From Alphaproteobacteria bacterium (GTDB lineage Bacteria > Pseudomonadota > Alphaproteobacteria > Micavibrionales > Micavibrionaceae), in contig JAGLKL010000092.1 in the NCBI GenBank assembly GCA_023141075.1, positions 1 through 5,838 of the forward strand: DNA of 5,838 bases, read 5' to 3'. The translations under genes and the position numbers were made by a program. The notes below the pieces were generated by a model. It did no database searches, had not been told where the DNA came from, and saw only the letters and a list, made by a program, of their open reading frames with translations. Shown one piece after another: positions 4,654 to 5,838 of the stretch. Position 1 is the stretch's first letter; the number at the start of each line of letters is the position of its first letter.

Positions 4654-5838
4654 TTACATCTCTCTAAGGACGCTTTGCGGAAAGAGGAAGTCTATGAAGC
4701 GCTCTGCTGTGGGTTGAGGTTCATGGCTGACTAGTTTGGGGCGCTCATTGGCCTTAACGATGACATATTCGGGTTGCGAAGGATCAGAGATAATAAAGTC
4801 CAGTCCTACAACGGGGATATCAAGAGCATATGAGGCTTTTATTGCAGCGTCGATGAGTTCAGGGTGAAGTTCGTCGGTTACATCATGAATGGTTCCTCCA
4901 AATTGCAGGTTGGTTGTTTTGCGTAGTTGTAATTCCCTGCCTTTTGGTAAAATGTCATCAAGCGTATAACCGGCATCCTTAATGGTGCTTGATAATTCTT
5001 TATCAACCGGAATTTTGTTTTCTCCTTGCGTCGCATGCTCGCGGCGGCGGCTTTGTTTTTCTATTAGCTCTAATACTGTGTGTTCACCATTTCCGAATAT
5101 TATTGGAGGTTTCATTGTCGCAGCGGCCACGACTTTGAAGTCGATGACTACGACGCGCATATCATAACCCATCACCATTTCTTCAAGCAGAACGTCGAAA
5201 TTGACTTTTTTGGCATGTTTGATGGCGCGTTGAAGATCCTCCTTTGTTGTAACATCAATGGTAATACCTGCGCTTTGCATGCCGACACAAGGTTTAACAA
5301 CGAGACTACCGTGTTTTTCCAAAAACTCCTTGTTCTTTGTGGGCGTGGAGGCCAGAAATTGGTCGGGAACGTTTAATCCTACACTGTCGAGTATTCGCGC
5401 TGTTGTTCTTATGTCCAGACAACGGCTCATTGCTATGGAGGAGGTTAGGTCTGTCAATGATTCACGGCACACGATATTTGTACCGCCGCTGGAAAGCCCG
5501 AAATAATTGTCAATAGGATCGAGCACGTCAACACGAATGCCACGCTTGCGCGCTTCATTAATGATTATCATGGAATAGGGGTTGAGTTCCTCAATTTCTT
5601 GAGGATCCGGTCCGGTAAACAACGCTTCGTTAATTACGTTTTTGTTTTTAATACAAAATACCGGGATTTGGATAAAGCCGATCTTTTTGTAAAGGCTAAT
5701 AGCTTCTTTGTTGGAATGCAACACGGATAAATCAAGGATAGAGCGGCCTTCTTTTTTATAGTGCCGGGCGATATGATGAACCATTCCCAGACCGATTCTC
5801 GGATGCATTGCTTGTGGATCGACTGCAAGAGACCAAAG
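4654..5838 (-). CDS. ngg: GNAT/ATP-grasp enzyme, N-acetylglutaminylglutamine synthetase-like, 5' end outside window
   Basis: The frame is open to the window edge, giving 394 C-terminal residues of a protein that is probably near 580 long. An ATG at 5808 exists, but ten in-frame codons before it (LWSLAVDPQA) continue the acetyltransferase core, so it is not the start. The first 50 or so residues are the end of a GNAT domain (LAVDP, then LDLSVLHSNKEAISLYKKIGF). A linker with NEALFTGPDP follows, then an ATP-grasp region: LVVKP, LLEEMVMGYDMRVVVID, GNGEHTVLELIEKQSRRR, GLDFI and a HEPQPTAERFIDFLFP tail. This arrangement matches the TIGR03103 'trio' family, which makes the osmoprotectant N-acetylglutaminylglutamine amide with an AsnO amidotransferase. 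Several motif positions differ from the pattern I recall: KANERP for EANERP, GMQSAG for GEQGxG, and HPRIG for HPGIG. Activity is therefore uncertain, and a diverged peptide ligase is an alternative. It is followed 13 bases later by cysD. Confidence 0.82.
   Translation of the reverse strand, partial: LWSLAVDPQAMHPRIGLGMVHHIARHYKKEGRSILDLSVLHSNKEAISLYKKIGFIQIPVFCIKNKNVINEALFTGPDPQEIEELNPYSMIIINEARKRGIRVDVLDPIDNYFGLSSGGTNIVCRESLTDLTSSIAMSRCLDIRTTARILDSVGLNVPDQFLASTPTKNKEFLEKHGSLVVKPCVGMQSAGITIDVTTKEDLQRAIKHAKKVNFDVLLEEMVMGYDMRVVVIDFKVVAAATMKPPIIFGNGEHTVLELIEKQSRRREHATQGENKIPVDKELSSTIKDAGYTLDDILPKGRELQLRKTTNLQFGGTIHDVTDELHPELIDAAIKASYALDIPVVGLDFIISDPSQPEYVIVKANERPKLVSHEPQPTAERFIDFLFPQSVLREM

Noticed and set aside
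5806..5808. ATG at 5808 as the true start of the ngg-like gene
   Set aside because: The frame continues upstream to the window edge with residues (SLAVDP) belonging to the GNAT core, so the gene begins outside the window.
5634..5828. Alternative minus-strand frame overlapping the ngg-like gene
   Set aside because: It is out of frame with the conserved GNAT/ATP-grasp protein and shows no motif of its own.

Overview
The window looks like chromosomal DNA from a moderately AT-rich proteobacterium, most likely an alphaproteobacterium. This rests on the fused CysN-CysC sulfate-activation protein next to CysD and CysQ, an Ngg-type GNAT/ATP-grasp enzyme, and a short palindromic repeat of the 'CGTCATTGCGA...AAGCAATCC' kind that I recall from Rickettsia-like and other genomes. 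The assignment is inference from gene content and is not precise to genus.

Left part, plus strand (1-988). The window opens in the last 39 codons of a cold-shock protein gene, which ends at a clear intrinsic terminator. Next comes an intergenic stretch of about 170 bases holding the palindromic repeat, a dyad and a good sigma-70-like promoter (TTGCAA, 17 bases, TATATT). The promoter reads into a compact two-gene unit. The first gene is a small DUF134 (UPF0251) helix-turn-helix protein. The second is a Gly/Arg-rich DUF5320-type protein whose Shine-Dalgarno sequence lies inside the end of the first gene. In other organisms these two families often travel with NifX/NifB-like iron-molybdenum cofactor proteins; none is present here.

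Centre (about 987-1035). A long hairpin flanked by an A-run and a T-run separates the convergent halves and can terminate transcription from both sides.

Right part, minus strand (1045-5838). Four co-directional genes have gaps of 13, 0 and 11 bases and almost certainly form one operon, read from right to left: ngg-like (5' end beyond the window), cysD, cysNC, cysQ. CysD and CysN make adenosine 5'-phosphosulfate (APS) from sulfate and ATP, the CysC domain phosphorylates it to PAPS, and CysQ removes the PAP left when PAPS is used. No PAPS reductase, sulfite reductase or sulfotransferase is visible, so the final use of PAPS (cysteine synthesis or sulfation) is open. The leading gene resembles N-acetylglutaminylglutamine synthetase, part of a compatible-solute pathway, but several active-site motif positions differ from the family pattern as I remember it, including a Glu-to-Lys change at the expected ATP-grasp metal ligand.

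Most of the window is well-known housekeeping biology. The points most worth a second look are the altered ngg-like enzyme at the head of a sulfate-activation operon, and the small DUF134/DUF5320 unit with its own promoter and possible operator. I see no CRISPR array, tRNA, rRNA, insertion sequence or phage gene.
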